DNA of 5,585 bases from RGIG3102 sp964369975 (GCA_964369975.1 CAYJFZ010000041.1:1-5585); one strand, 5' to 3'; shown: positions 1 to 5,255, counted from the first letter of the stretch. Translations and numbers: made by a program. Notes: generated by a model not told the origin, from the sequence alone.

Positions 1-130
1 CGTTTACTCTTCTTTCTTCTTTTTCTACCCAAATTGATGATTTAAACTCATTTGCTTTTTGAATAAAAAATGTAGCTGGGCGAGCGTGTAGCCCCACTTG
101 ATTTTCTACTGTAACATCTTTATAAAACAT
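1..130 (-). CDS. ptsH: HPr-family phosphocarrier protein, N-terminal 43 codons (gene continues past left edge)
   Basis: Translating the minus strand from the ATG at 130 gives 43 residues before the window ends. They contain the HPr active-site motif GLHARP, with the histidine at residue 15 and arginine at residue 17, exactly where HPr carries its phosphorylated His15. HPr is a cytoplasmic protein of about 88 residues that passes phosphate from enzyme I to sugar-specific enzyme II components of the phosphotransferase system. In Firmicutes it is also phosphorylated at Ser46 for carbon catabolite control. The visible part ends at Asn43 of ERRVN, so the expected Ser46 lies just outside. Having His15 argues against Crh, which lacks it. 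A GGAGAG ribosome binding site at 139-144 supports this start. The gene has its own promoter (207-235) and no ptsI is in view, so an HPr-like regulatory paralogue cannot be excluded. Confidence 0.88.
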   Translation of the reverse strand, partial: MFYKDVTVENQVGLHARPATFFIQKANEFKSSIWVEKEERRVN

Positions 131-206
131 AATCTCATCTCTCCATTGTATGTATAAACTTAATTTAATTAATTACTTTATTTTAATTACTTATTTGTCC
201 AACTTA

Positions 207-235
207 ATAATATAATACTTACGGGTAATAGTCAA
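207..235 (-). promoter_or_regulatory. Sigma-A-type promoter of the HPr gene
   Basis: On the minus strand, TTGACT (235-230) and TATTAT (212-207) are separated by exactly 17 bp. Each differs from the vegetative consensus by one base. Transcription would start near 200, giving a leader of about 70 nt before the HPr start codon at 130. This suggests that HPr is expressed independently of the trmD operon, although no terminator is visible between them. Confidence 0.7.
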
Positions 236-309
236 CTGTATATTGTTAATTTTTCTATTTTAAACATCTTATTAATGAACATACTGTAAACCTTTGTGCA
301 TTTTGCTAC

Positions 310-1020
310 TTAGTTTTCAACATTATTGTCTATATTAAATAATTTAGCATATAAATCTGGCCTTAAATTCTTAGTTCTATTAATTGAGTCTTGCTTTCTA
401 AACTCAATAATATTTTTTTCATGCCCACTTAATAAAACCTCAGGAACACTTTTATTATTCCACACAGCAGGCCTTGTGTACTGTGCATGCTCTAACAAGC
501 CATCATAATGGCTTTCATTAGTAAAGCCCTCTTCATTTTTTAATACATTTGGCCTTAAACGGGCTATTGCATCAGTGATAACTAAGGCAGGCAGTTCCCC
601 ACCTGTTAAAACAAAGTCCCCTATTGAAATTTCCATATCGCAAATTTCGTCTATAATCCTTTGGTCTATCCCCTCATAATGCCCACAAACTATTGTAATA
701 TTCTCTTTTTTTGATAACTCTTTAGCTATTTCTTGATTAAAGACCTTACCTGCGGCTGATGTGAAAATTACAAAAGGAGCTTCGTTTGATGAATTTTTAA
801 TATCTTGACAGCAATCATAAATGGGCTGCGCTTGCATAACCATACCATGGCCTCCACCGTAAGGGGAGTCATCTACATGTCTATGCTTATTTTTTGAATA
901 GTCTCTAATATCATACACTCTTAAATCTATTAAATTATTTTTTCTGGCTCTTCCGATTATACTTGTATTTAGCACTTCTTCGCACATACTTTTAAAAAGC
1001 GTAGCTATATTAATCCTCAT
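310..1020 (-). CDS. trmD: tRNA (guanine-N1-)-methyltransferase TrmD
   Basis: TrmD transfers a methyl group from S-adenosylmethionine to N1 of G37, next to the anticodon, in tRNAs reading CNN-type codons, which prevents +1 frameshifting. The 236-residue product matches the family length and carries its SPOUT trefoil-knot motifs: DSPYGGGHGM (51-60), GHYEGIDQR (113-121), SIGDFVLTGGELPA (132-145) and YTRPAVW (181-187), plus the tRNA-binding C-terminal VPEVLLSGH (192-200) and NRTKNLRPDL region (214-223). Arg154 is at the position of the E. coli catalytic arginine, while the position of catalytic Asp169 is Glu169. The start at 1020 overlaps the end of rimM by 11 nt and has AAAGG at 1029-1033, so translation is probably coupled to rimM. 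It is the last gene of the operon; rplS does not follow. Confidence 0.97.
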   Translation of the reverse strand: MRINIATLFKSMCEEVLNTSIIGRARKNNLIDLRVYDIRDYSKNKHRHVDDSPYGGGHGMVMQAQPIYDCCQDIKNSSNEAPFVIFTSAAGKVFNQEIAKELSKKENITIVCGHYEGIDQRIIDEICDMEISIGDFVLTGGELPALVITDAIARLRPNVLKNEEGFTNESHYDGLLEHAQYTRPAVWNNKSVPEVLLSGHEKNIIEFRKQDSINRTKNLRPDLYAKLFNIDNNVEN

Positions 1021-1525
1021 CGAACATACCTTTAATCACATTTATCTTAATTACTTTGTTAATAATGTCAGTAGAAACTATAAATTCACTGACAGCTGCA
1101 AACATAAATTCTTTATCCTCATCGTTTTTGATGTAATAAATATCGCTTGCACCTAAGTTTTTAACATCGTAAATCTTTCCATATTCTTCGTTTGTAGCGT
1201 TATTAACTACTAAACAGCCAATTAAATCTTGAACAAAGTACTTACCTTCTTCTAAGACTATCTTGTTTTTATCAACAAACAGCTGTTTTTTTATTAATGG
1301 TCTTGCTTGTTCTATACTGTCTATGCCATCTAACTTTACTAAAACCATATTTTTATGCACCCTTATTGACTGCACTTTAATTTTATTATATGAATTTTTG
1401 CTTTTCTCTATGTAAAACTCACTAAATTGCTCTAAAAATTCAGGGTAATCCGCCCAAGGATACACCTTTAATTCTCCATTTATTCCATGAGTTGATACTA
1501 TTTCGCCTGTTTGAATATACTGCAT
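1010..1525 (-). CDS. rimM: 16S rRNA processing/ribosome maturation factor RimM
   Basis: RimM binds the head of the immature 30S subunit (protein S19 and nearby 16S rRNA) and promotes its late maturation. The 171-residue product has the expected two-domain layout. An N-terminal barrel begins with GEIVSTHGINGELKVYP (7-23) and ends near ARPLIKKQLFVD (74-85). The C-terminal PRC-barrel runs from about YFVQDLIG (96-103) to the KVIKINVIKGMF tail (157-168), with AAVSEFI (143-149) in the usual acidic-patch region. The start chosen is the ATG at 1525: it is preceded by AGAGG at 1533-1537 with a 7-nt spacer, and it gives the normal RimM N-terminus. An in-frame TTG at 1549 would add eight residues, but it lies upstream of the SD within the U-tract of a hairpin. 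The rimM stop overlaps trmD. A 107-nt structured gap separates it from khpA. Confidence 0.96.
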   Translation of the reverse strand: MQYIQTGEIVSTHGINGELKVYPWADYPEFLEQFSEFYIEKSKNSYNKIKVQSIRVHKNMVLVKLDGIDSIEQARPLIKKQLFVDKNKIVLEEGKYFVQDLIGCLVVNNATNEEYGKIYDVKNLGASDIYYIKNDEDKEFMFAAVSEFIVSTDIINKVIKINVIKGMFDED

Positions 1526-1532
1526 ATTAAAA

Positions 1533-1537
1533 CCTCT
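1533..1537 (-). promoter_or_regulatory. Ribosome binding site that fixes the rimM start
   Basis: AGAGG on the minus strand sits 7 nt before the ATG at 1525. It lies inside the longer reading frame that begins with TTG at 1549, so it favours the shorter protein. It begins only 4 nt after the third copy of the TTTTGCTATA repeat (1542-1551), so any pairing of that repeat would abut this site. Confidence 0.75.
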
Positions 1538-1541
1538 TTTA

Positions 1542-1551
1542 TATAGCAAAA
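1542..1551. repeat. Third copy of the TATAGCAAAA repeat element
   Basis: The plus-strand 10-mer TATAGCAAAA at 1542-1551 is identical to 1619-1628, and its reverse complement is at 1595-1604. The middle copy could therefore pair with either outer copy in the RNA, giving two mutually exclusive structures. The terminator-like hairpin lies between the second and third copies. Confidence 0.7.
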
Positions 1552-1584
1552 AATAGGTTTTCTTTTCATTAAAGAAAAACCTAT
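1548..1584 (-). terminator. Intrinsic terminator-like hairpin inside the operon (khpA-rimM gap)
   Basis: On the minus strand the arm 1584-1571 (ATAGGTTTTTCTTT) pairs with 1565-1553 (AAAGAAAACCTAT). This gives 13 base pairs with one bulged T at 1575 and a 5-nt loop (1570-1566). A run of T follows immediately (1552-1548). This is the layout of a Rho-independent terminator. Only three pairs are G-C, so termination is probably partial. Because rimM and trmD lie downstream with no other clear promoter in the gap, the natural reading is an attenuator reducing read-through, or an mRNA 3'-end stabiliser for the upstream cistrons. Confidence 0.6.
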
Positions 1585-1592
1585 AAATTTAC

Positions 1593-1630
1593 AATTTTGC
1601 TATAAACTAAACATAGCTTATAGCAAAATT
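1593..1630 (-). repeat. Perfect 13-bp inverted repeat (hairpin) just after the khpA stop codon
   Basis: The plus-strand arms AATTTTGCTATAA (1593-1605) and TTATAGCAAAATT (1618-1630) are perfect reverse complements separated by 12 nt. The hairpin begins 2 nt after the khpA stop codon. On the transcribed strand it is not followed by a U-tract, so it is not itself a typical terminator. It may protect or delimit the khpA 3' end, or act with the terminator-like hairpin at 1548-1584. Confidence 0.8.
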
Positions 1631-1632
1631 TA

Positions 1633-1863
1633 TTAGTCTATTTCTACAATTACTCTTTCTGTAGTATTGATACTTGCAGCTTTTATAACTGTACGGATAG
1701 CCTTTGCAATTCTTCCTTGTTTACCGATAACCCTGCCTGTGTCCTGCTGAGCTACTTTTAAATGATATACTACTACACCATCTTCTTTATCTTCTTTAGT
1801 AACTTCTACGGCTTGTTTGTCTTCTACAAGGCCTTTTGCAATGTTTAGTAATAACTGTTCCAT
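1633..1863 (-). CDS. khpA: KH-domain RNA-binding protein KhpA (YlqC family)
   Basis: This 76-residue protein is a single KH domain. The GXXG RNA-contact loop is GKQG at 47-50, within the typical TGRVIGKQGRIAKAIRTVI segment (42-60). The N-terminal strand and helix (LLLNIAKGLVED, 4-15) and the closing strand RVIVEID (70-76) match the YlqC/KhpA family in length and pattern. In Gram-positive bacteria KhpA forms a homodimer, or a heterodimer with KhpB (EloR/Jag), and binds many RNAs, influencing cell elongation and division. Its place between rpsP and rimM is the conserved Firmicutes arrangement. GGAGG at 1870-1874 lies 6 nt before the start. It follows rpsP by 19 nt and is almost certainly co-transcribed. 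Two hairpins follow its stop codon. Confidence 0.95.
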   Translation of the reverse strand: MEQLLLNIAKGLVEDKQAVEVTKEDKEDGVVVYHLKVAQQDTGRVIGKQGRIAKAIRTVIKAASINTTERVIVEID

Positions 1864-1882
1864 TACAAGCCTCCGAAATTAA

Positions 1883-2125
1883 TTAGATAATGTTATTTTT
1901 CTTTAAAAGAACTTTTACAGTATCAGTTGGTTGTGCACCGTTAGCAATCCATTTTTTAGCTTTTTCGCCATCAATAGATACAACAGCTGGCTCTTTAGTA
2001 GGATCATAGTATCCTATTTCTTCAATAAATCTACCATCTCTTGGAAAGCGAGAATCCGCTACCACTACACGATAAAAAGGTGCTTTTTTAGCGCCCATAC
2101 GGCGAAGTCTAATTTTTACTGCCAT
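1883..2125 (-). CDS. rpsP: 30S ribosomal protein S16
   Basis: S16 is a primary-to-intermediate binding protein of the 5' and central regions of 16S rRNA and is needed for small-subunit assembly. The 80-residue product has the family's hallmark N-terminus MAVKIRLRRMGAKKAPFYR (1-19), then VVVADSRFPRDGRFIEEIGYYDP (20-42) and the KWIANGAQPTDTV motif (63-75), and is full length. The ATG at 2125 is chosen over an in-frame ATG at 2140. GGAGG at 2134-2138 lies 8 nt before it, and S16 proteins normally begin MAVKIRL. The gene follows ffh by 51 nt and precedes khpA by 19 nt. The ffh-rpsP gap contains an AT-rich run and a small 4-bp hairpin (2163-2173) but no convincing -35/-10 pair, so expression most likely comes from the ylxM promoter. 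Confidence 0.98.
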   Translation of the reverse strand: MAVKIRLRRMGAKKAPFYRVVVADSRFPRDGRFIEEIGYYDPTKEPAVVSIDGEKAKKWIANGAQPTDTVKVLLKKNNII

Positions 2126-2133
2126 TTTGTTTT

Positions 2134-2138
2134 CCTCC
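2134..2138 (-). promoter_or_regulatory. Ribosome binding site that fixes the rpsP start
   Basis: GGAGG on the minus strand is 8 nt upstream of the ATG at 2125. It lies within the extra five codons that would be added by starting at the ATG at 2140, so the shorter protein is the right one. Confidence 0.85.
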
Positions 2139-2176
2139 ATTTAAATATAATATATATAATATCTGCTTTGCAGTTA

Positions 2177-3505
2177 CTATTTCATTTGCCCTAACATTCT
2201 TTGGAATGATTTAGGATTTTTTGTAAATTGCTTCATCATTTTTTGCGTTTGTGCAAACTGCTTTAAGAGCCTGTTTACATCGCTTACTTGCAACCCTGAG
2301 CCTTTTGCTATTCTTATTTTTCTTTTTGCATCTATGATATTTGGCTTTTCTCTTTCCTTTTTAGTCATAGAGTATATAATAGCCTCAGTTTGCTTGAATT
2401 GTTTTTCTGCTCTTTCTTCATCATCCCCTTTAACATTTGCGCCTCCGGGAATCATTGAAAGCATTGAAGATACACCGCCCATTTTCTTTACTTGTTGTAA
2501 TTGAGTGAGCATATCATTCATATCGAATTTGTTTTCTTTCATTCGTTTTGCAGTATTTAAAGCATCGCCTTCATCTTGAATACTTTGAGCTTTTTCAATA
2601 AGGCTCATCACATCGCCCATGCCTAAAATTCTGCTTGCCATTCTGTCTGGGTGAAAACTTTCTAAATCATCAAGTTTTTCGCCAACACCTACGAATTTAA
2701 TAGGTTTTCCAGTAACAGCTTTAACACTCAGAGCACTACCGCCCCTTGTATCACCATCCATTTTAGTGATGATAACACCATCTATACCAACAGTTTCATT
2801 AAACTCTTTTGCAACATTTACAGCATCTTGTCCTACCATTGCATCTATTACTAAAAGTGTTTCATTAACTTCGATAGCTTTTTTAATATCGCCGAGCTCT
2901 TGCATCAATTCTTCATCTATTTGAAGTCTACCCGCTGTATCTAAAATTAGAATATCATTGCCATAGTCTCTTGCGTGATTATATGCTTTTTTTGCTATTT
3001 TTACAGGATCTGTTTTACCCATTTCAAAAACAGGCACTCCAGCTGTTCCGGCTACTATTTTTAATTGCTCAATAGCTGCAGGACGATAAATATCTAAAGC
3101 TGCAAGCATAGGTCTATGCCCTTGCTTTAAAAAGAACTTTGCAAGTTTTGCGCTATGAGTTGTTTTACCAGCACCTTGAGTACCACACATCATAATGACA
3201 GTAGGCCCTTTATTTGCAAATTTTATTCTTTCATTTTCGCTACCCATTAAAGCTATGAGCTCATCGTTTACTATTTTTACAACTTGTTGTGCCGGAGTAA
3301 GGCTTTGCATAACTTCCTCGCCTTTTGCCCTTGCACTAACGCTTTTTATAAAGTCTTTTGCTACTAATATATTTACATCTGCTTCTAAAAGTGCTATTCG
3401 CACTTCTCTCATAGCAAGATTAATATCTTCTTCTGTGAGTTTTCCTTTTGAGCGCAACTTCTTAAAAGCATTTGCTAATTTTTGACTTAGTGATTCAAAC
3501 GCCAT
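2177..3505 (-). CDS. ffh: Signal recognition particle protein Ffh (SRP54 GTPase)
   Basis: Ffh binds the 4.5S/6S SRP RNA and signal sequences on ribosomes, and with receptor FtsY delivers nascent membrane and secreted proteins to SecYEG. The 442-residue protein is full length with all three domains. The N-domain helical bundle (1-95) includes the ALLEADVN motif (38-45). The G domain (about 100-295) carries the P-loop GTQGAGKTT (108-116), DIYRPAA (138-144), DTAGR (189-193), TKMD (247-250) and the closing GVGEKLDDL (273-281). The methionine-rich M domain (about 325-442) has the SRP-RNA-binding RIAKGSG motif (398-404). A threonine replaces the usual leucine in the P-loop GLQG. AAGGAGGG upstream fits the start at 3505. 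ylxM ends 12 nt upstream, so the two genes are tightly linked. ftsY is not in the window. Confidence 0.98.
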   Translation of the reverse strand: MAFESLSQKLANAFKKLRSKGKLTEEDINLAMREVRIALLEADVNILVAKDFIKSVSARAKGEEVMQSLTPAQQVVKIVNDELIALMGSENERIKFANKGPTVIMMCGTQGAGKTTHSAKLAKFFLKQGHRPMLAALDIYRPAAIEQLKIVAGTAGVPVFEMGKTDPVKIAKKAYNHARDYGNDILILDTAGRLQIDEELMQELGDIKKAIEVNETLLVIDAMVGQDAVNVAKEFNETVGIDGVIITKMDGDTRGGSALSVKAVTGKPIKFVGVGEKLDDLESFHPDRMASRILGMGDVMSLIEKAQSIQDEGDALNTAKRMKENKFDMNDMLTQLQQVKKMGGVSSMLSMIPGGANVKGDDEERAEKQFKQTEAIIYSMTKKEREKPNIIDAKRKIRIAKGSGLQVSDVNRLLKQFAQTQKMMKQFTKNPKSFQRMLGQMK

Positions 3506-3517
3506 CTTGCCCTCCTT

Positions 3518-3883
3518 TTATTCGCTTATATCTTGCAAAATCAAAAAAATTCTATCTGTGAATTTTTTTATATCTTCGCTTGGCGCATAAGCTGTATCAT
3601 TATGATAACAAATGTTTTGTACTAAAGTTTTTATTTCATCAACACCTGATAAAATACCTGAATATTTTTTCGCAAAACCGATTTTTTCTTCAAGGTCTAA
3701 TAAAATTGTCTGGCTTCTTTTTACAGAATCCCTTACACCCTGCCTTGTTATATTAAAATTATCGGCAACTTCAGAAAGAGATAAATCCATATTAAAGTAT
3801 TGTTCCATCATTTCTTTTTGCTTTTGTGTTAATACATCGCCGTAAAAATCAAGCAAATAGGACATATTTAAGTCTTTTGGCAT
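3518..3883 (-). CDS. ylxM: YlxM/p13-family helix-turn-helix protein associated with SRP
   Basis: This 121-residue protein belongs to the YlxM (UPF0122) family, normally found directly upstream of ffh or with ftsY. The N-terminal part reads YLLDFYGDVLTQKQKEMM (9-26), followed by a sigma-70 region-4-like helix-turn-helix (about 34-56, including LSLSEVADNF and ITRQGVRDSVKR) and a helical C-terminus. Family members have been linked to the signal recognition particle pathway (in streptococci, to Ffh and the SRP RNA); whether the HTH binds DNA or RNA is not settled. The product has the family's usual length. AAGGAAG at 3890-3896 supports the ATG at 3883; a second in-frame Met at residue 7 is a less likely alternative. 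It is the first gene of the operon, about 40 nt downstream of the predicted transcription start, so autoregulation is possible but not shown. Confidence 0.92.
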   Translation of the reverse strand: MPKDLNMSYLLDFYGDVLTQKQKEMMEQYFNMDLSLSEVADNFNITRQGVRDSVKRSQTILLDLEEKIGFAKKYSGILSGVDEIKTLVQNICYHNDTAYAPSEDIKKFTDRIFLILQDISE

Positions 3884-3899
3884 ACTACTCTTCCTTTCT

Positions 3900-3945
3900 T
3901 GTAAAGTTTTATTGCTTTACATTACTTTGATATTATATAGTAATG
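3900..3945. promoter_or_regulatory. Two short dyads over the -10 and initial transcribed region of the ylxM promoter
   Basis: CATTACT (3920-3926) and AGTAATG (3939-3945) form a 7-bp inverted repeat with a 12-bp spacer, centred on the -10 box. TGTAAAG (3900-3906) and CTTTACA (3915-3921) form a second 7-bp inverted repeat with an 8-bp spacer, just after the predicted start. The second could be an operator or a leader-RNA hairpin ending shortly before the ylxM ribosome binding site. In AT-rich DNA such dyads can arise by chance, so the regulatory role is inference. Confidence 0.35.
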
Positions 3946-3960
3946 TTTAGTAAAAGTCAA
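3932..3960 (-). promoter_or_regulatory. Sigma-A-type promoter of the ylxM-ffh-rpsP-khpA-rimM-trmD operon
   Basis: On the minus strand TTGACT (3960-3955) and a perfect TATAAT (3937-3932) are spaced 17 bp apart. The predicted start is near 3925, leaving a leader of about 40 nt before ylxM. It lies just downstream of the ppa terminator. It is the only strong promoter I see for the six-gene operon. Confidence 0.85.
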
Positions 3961-4021
3961 GCGTTTTATACTGTATAATACAAAAGTTTTTATTTTTTTA
4001 TTTTTTCTTATATTTTAAATC

Positions 4022-4059
4022 AAAAAAAACGATGAGTTATACTAATAAATCATCGTTTT
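4022..4059 (-). terminator. Rho-independent terminator of ppa
   Basis: On the minus strand AAAACGATGA (4059-4050) pairs perfectly with TCATCGTTTT (4035-4026) around a 14-nt loop. It is followed by a run of T (4029-4022). It begins 16 nt after the ppa stop codon and ends upstream of the ylxM promoter. It insulates the pyrophosphatase transcript from the ribosomal/SRP operon. Confidence 0.9.
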
Positions 4060-4075
4060 AAGGATTTAATTTTAA

Positions 4076-4609
4076 TTATTTGCAAAAACTTTCAAGGTAA
4101 AGTTCGCAGCATTTTTGGATTATATCTCTTGCTTCTTGCGCACCCTTTACCTCATTTACTACTGTATCTTTCTTTTCTAAGTTTTTATACACTGTAAAGA
4201 AATGTCTCATCTCTTCAAAAATATGCTGAGGTAGGTCTTGTATATCCTTATAAGAATTATAAGTAGGATCATCAAAAGGAATAGCGATGATTTTTTCATC
4301 AAGTTTTCCGCTATCAAGCATTGTGATAACTCCTATAGGATACACCCTTACTAAACTTAGTGGCACTATACTTTGGCTACATAATACTAATACATCTAAT
4401 GGGTCACCGTCATCTGCATAAGTTCTTGGGATAAAGCCATAGTTTGCTGGGTAGTGAGTAGAAGTGTGCAAAATTCTATCAAGGATAATATGCCCTGTTT
4501 CTTTATCTAATTCATACTTATTTTTTGAGCCTTGCTCTATTTCAATTACCGCTATAAAATCATCTTTTGATATTCTCTTAGGTGATATATCATGCCAAAT
4601 ATTTGTCAT
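4076..4609 (-). CDS. ppa: Family I inorganic pyrophosphatase
   Basis: This cytoplasmic enzyme hydrolyses pyrophosphate to two phosphates using Mg2+, pulling nucleic acid, protein and lipid synthesis forward. The 177-residue product is the usual bacterial length. It contains the family signature DGDPLDVLV (67-75), with metal-binding Asp67, Asp69 and Asp72. By position it also keeps the other active-site residues known from the E. coli enzyme: Lys31, Arg45, Tyr57, Asp99, Asp104, Lys106, Tyr141 and Lys142. Conserved ANYGFIP is at 55-61. It is a soluble family I enzyme, unlike the DHH-type family II enzyme of Bacillus. GGAG lies upstream of the ATG at 4609. The gene has its own near-consensus promoter (4666-4694) and a strong terminator (4022-4059), so it appears to be transcribed alone. 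Confidence 0.97.
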   Translation of the reverse strand: MTNIWHDISPKRISKDDFIAVIEIEQGSKNKYELDKETGHIILDRILHTSTHYPANYGFIPRTYADDGDPLDVLVLCSQSIVPLSLVRVYPIGVITMLDSGKLDEKIIAIPFDDPTYNSYKDIQDLPQHIFEEMRHFFTVYKNLEKKDTVVNEVKGAQEARDIIQKCCELYLESFCK

Positions 4610-4665
4610 ATTCTTTCTCCATCCATAAATTTTTTCTCATTTATAATCCTTTATATTTCTTGCCT

Positions 4666-4694
4666 ATTATATAATGCCTTTTTATGAAAATCAA
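4666..4694 (-). promoter_or_regulatory. Sigma-A-type promoter of ppa
   Basis: On the minus strand TTGATT (4694-4689) and a perfect TATAAT (4671-4666) are separated by 17 bp. Transcription would start near 4659, giving a leader of about 50 nt before the ppa ATG at 4609. The promoter lies in the 102-nt gap after the DUF1003 gene. Confidence 0.8.
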
Positions 4695-4711
4695 GAGAAT
4701 TAATAAAAAGT

Positions 4712-5200
4712 TTACTTTTCATCTTTTAAATTATTAAGTGTTTTTTGAATATTTTCTATTTTATGATATATATCTTCTATTATTATTTCACTTTTTAAAT
4801 TTATTTTAAATTCTTCTTGCGCTCTTTGTCTATCTTTTTCTTCTTGCCTGTTTTGACTCATCATAACAAGGGGTGCTTGCAAGGCGGCTATACACGAAAG
4901 CACTAAGTTTAATAATACAAAAGGATAGGGGTCAAAGGCATGTAAATTCATGGCTAAATATATATTTAAAATTATCCAAAAAATAAGCAAGGCAGTAAAG
5001 CTTAAAATAAAACCCCATGAGCCTGCAAACTTTGCTATTTTATCAGCTGCAACTTGAGAAAAGCGAGGTTTATCGTTTTCTTGTATTGTATAAAAGCTAT
5101 CATCTTGCAGTAAATGATAAACAAACTGCTCTTCTTCTATATTTTCATCAGTAAACTTTATTATCTTTTTAATAAGTGCTTGCTTTTCTTTTTTTGTCAT
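4712..5200 (-). CDS. DUF1003 family membrane protein, function unknown
   Basis: The 162-residue product matches the DUF1003 family. A cytoplasmic charged N-terminus (1-45) is followed by the conserved entry RFSQVAADKIAKFAGSWGF (46-64), a first membrane segment (about 62-84), the family motif FDPYPFVLLNLVLS (89-102), a second membrane segment (about 93-115), and the signature APLVMMSQNRQEEKDR (109-124). The C-terminal tail (125-162) is a charged, probably coiled-coil helix, with EFKINLKSE as in relatives. The topology looks like a helical hairpin with both ends on the same side. No biochemical function is established that I can assign. A purine-rich GGGGTGG site lies upstream of the ATG at 5200. 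The gene is followed by the independent ppa promoter and no obvious terminator; nothing in the context ties it to pyrophosphate metabolism. Confidence 0.9.
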   Translation of the reverse strand: MTKKEKQALIKKIIKFTDENIEEEQFVYHLLQDDSFYTIQENDKPRFSQVAADKIAKFAGSWGFILSFTALLIFWIILNIYLAMNLHAFDPYPFVLLNLVLSCIAALQAPLVMMSQNRQEEKDRQRAQEEFKINLKSEIIIEDIYHKIENIQKTLNNLKDEK

Positions 5201-5226
5201 TACACCACCCCTTTATATGAATAATT

Positions 5227-5255
5227 ATTATCAAAATAAAAACATATAATCTAAA
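5227..5255 (-). promoter_or_regulatory. Possible promoter of the DUF1003 gene
   Basis: On the minus strand TTTAGA (5255-5250; four of six consensus bases) and GATAAT (5232-5227; five of six) are 17 bp apart, about 20 nt upstream of the ribosome binding site. The match is only moderate in a very AT-rich region, so this is a candidate only. Confidence 0.35.

Noticed and set aside
326..508. 60-codon plus-strand reading frame
   Set aside because: It lies wholly antisense to trmD, whose motifs are unmistakable; the peptide resembles no family and has no ribosome binding site I can support.
1526..1549. Eight-codon N-terminal extension of RimM from a TTG
   Set aside because: The ribosome binding site (1533-1537) lies inside the extension and the ATG at 1525 gives the standard RimM N-terminus.
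1542..1630. Miniature transposon (MITE) in the khpA-rimM gap
   Set aside because: The outer copies of the repeat are direct, not inverted, and I see no target-site duplication; an RNA-structure explanation fits better.
2126..2140. Five-codon N-terminal extension of S16 from an ATG at 2140
   Set aside because: GGAGG is inside the extension and S16 proteins start MAVKIRL.
2163..2173. Small hairpin CTGC-TTT-GCAG between ffh and rpsP, considered as a terminator
   Set aside because: It has only 4 bp and no T run; expected by chance.
1931..2194. 87-codon plus-strand reading frame
   Set aside because: Antisense shadow of rpsP and the end of ffh; composition is Phe/Ser/Tyr-rich as expected from the reverse of a real gene.
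3195..3485. 96-codon plus-strand reading frame
   Set aside because: Antisense to the N and G domains of ffh; no family resemblance.
3612..3845. 77-codon plus-strand reading frame
   Set aside because: Antisense to ylxM; no supporting start signals.
4678..4710. Inverted repeat CTTTTTAT / ATAAAAAG after the DUF1003 stop, considered as a terminator
   Set aside because: It has an 8-bp stem with one G-C pair, a 17-nt loop and no T run after it on the minus strand, and it overlaps the ppa promoter.
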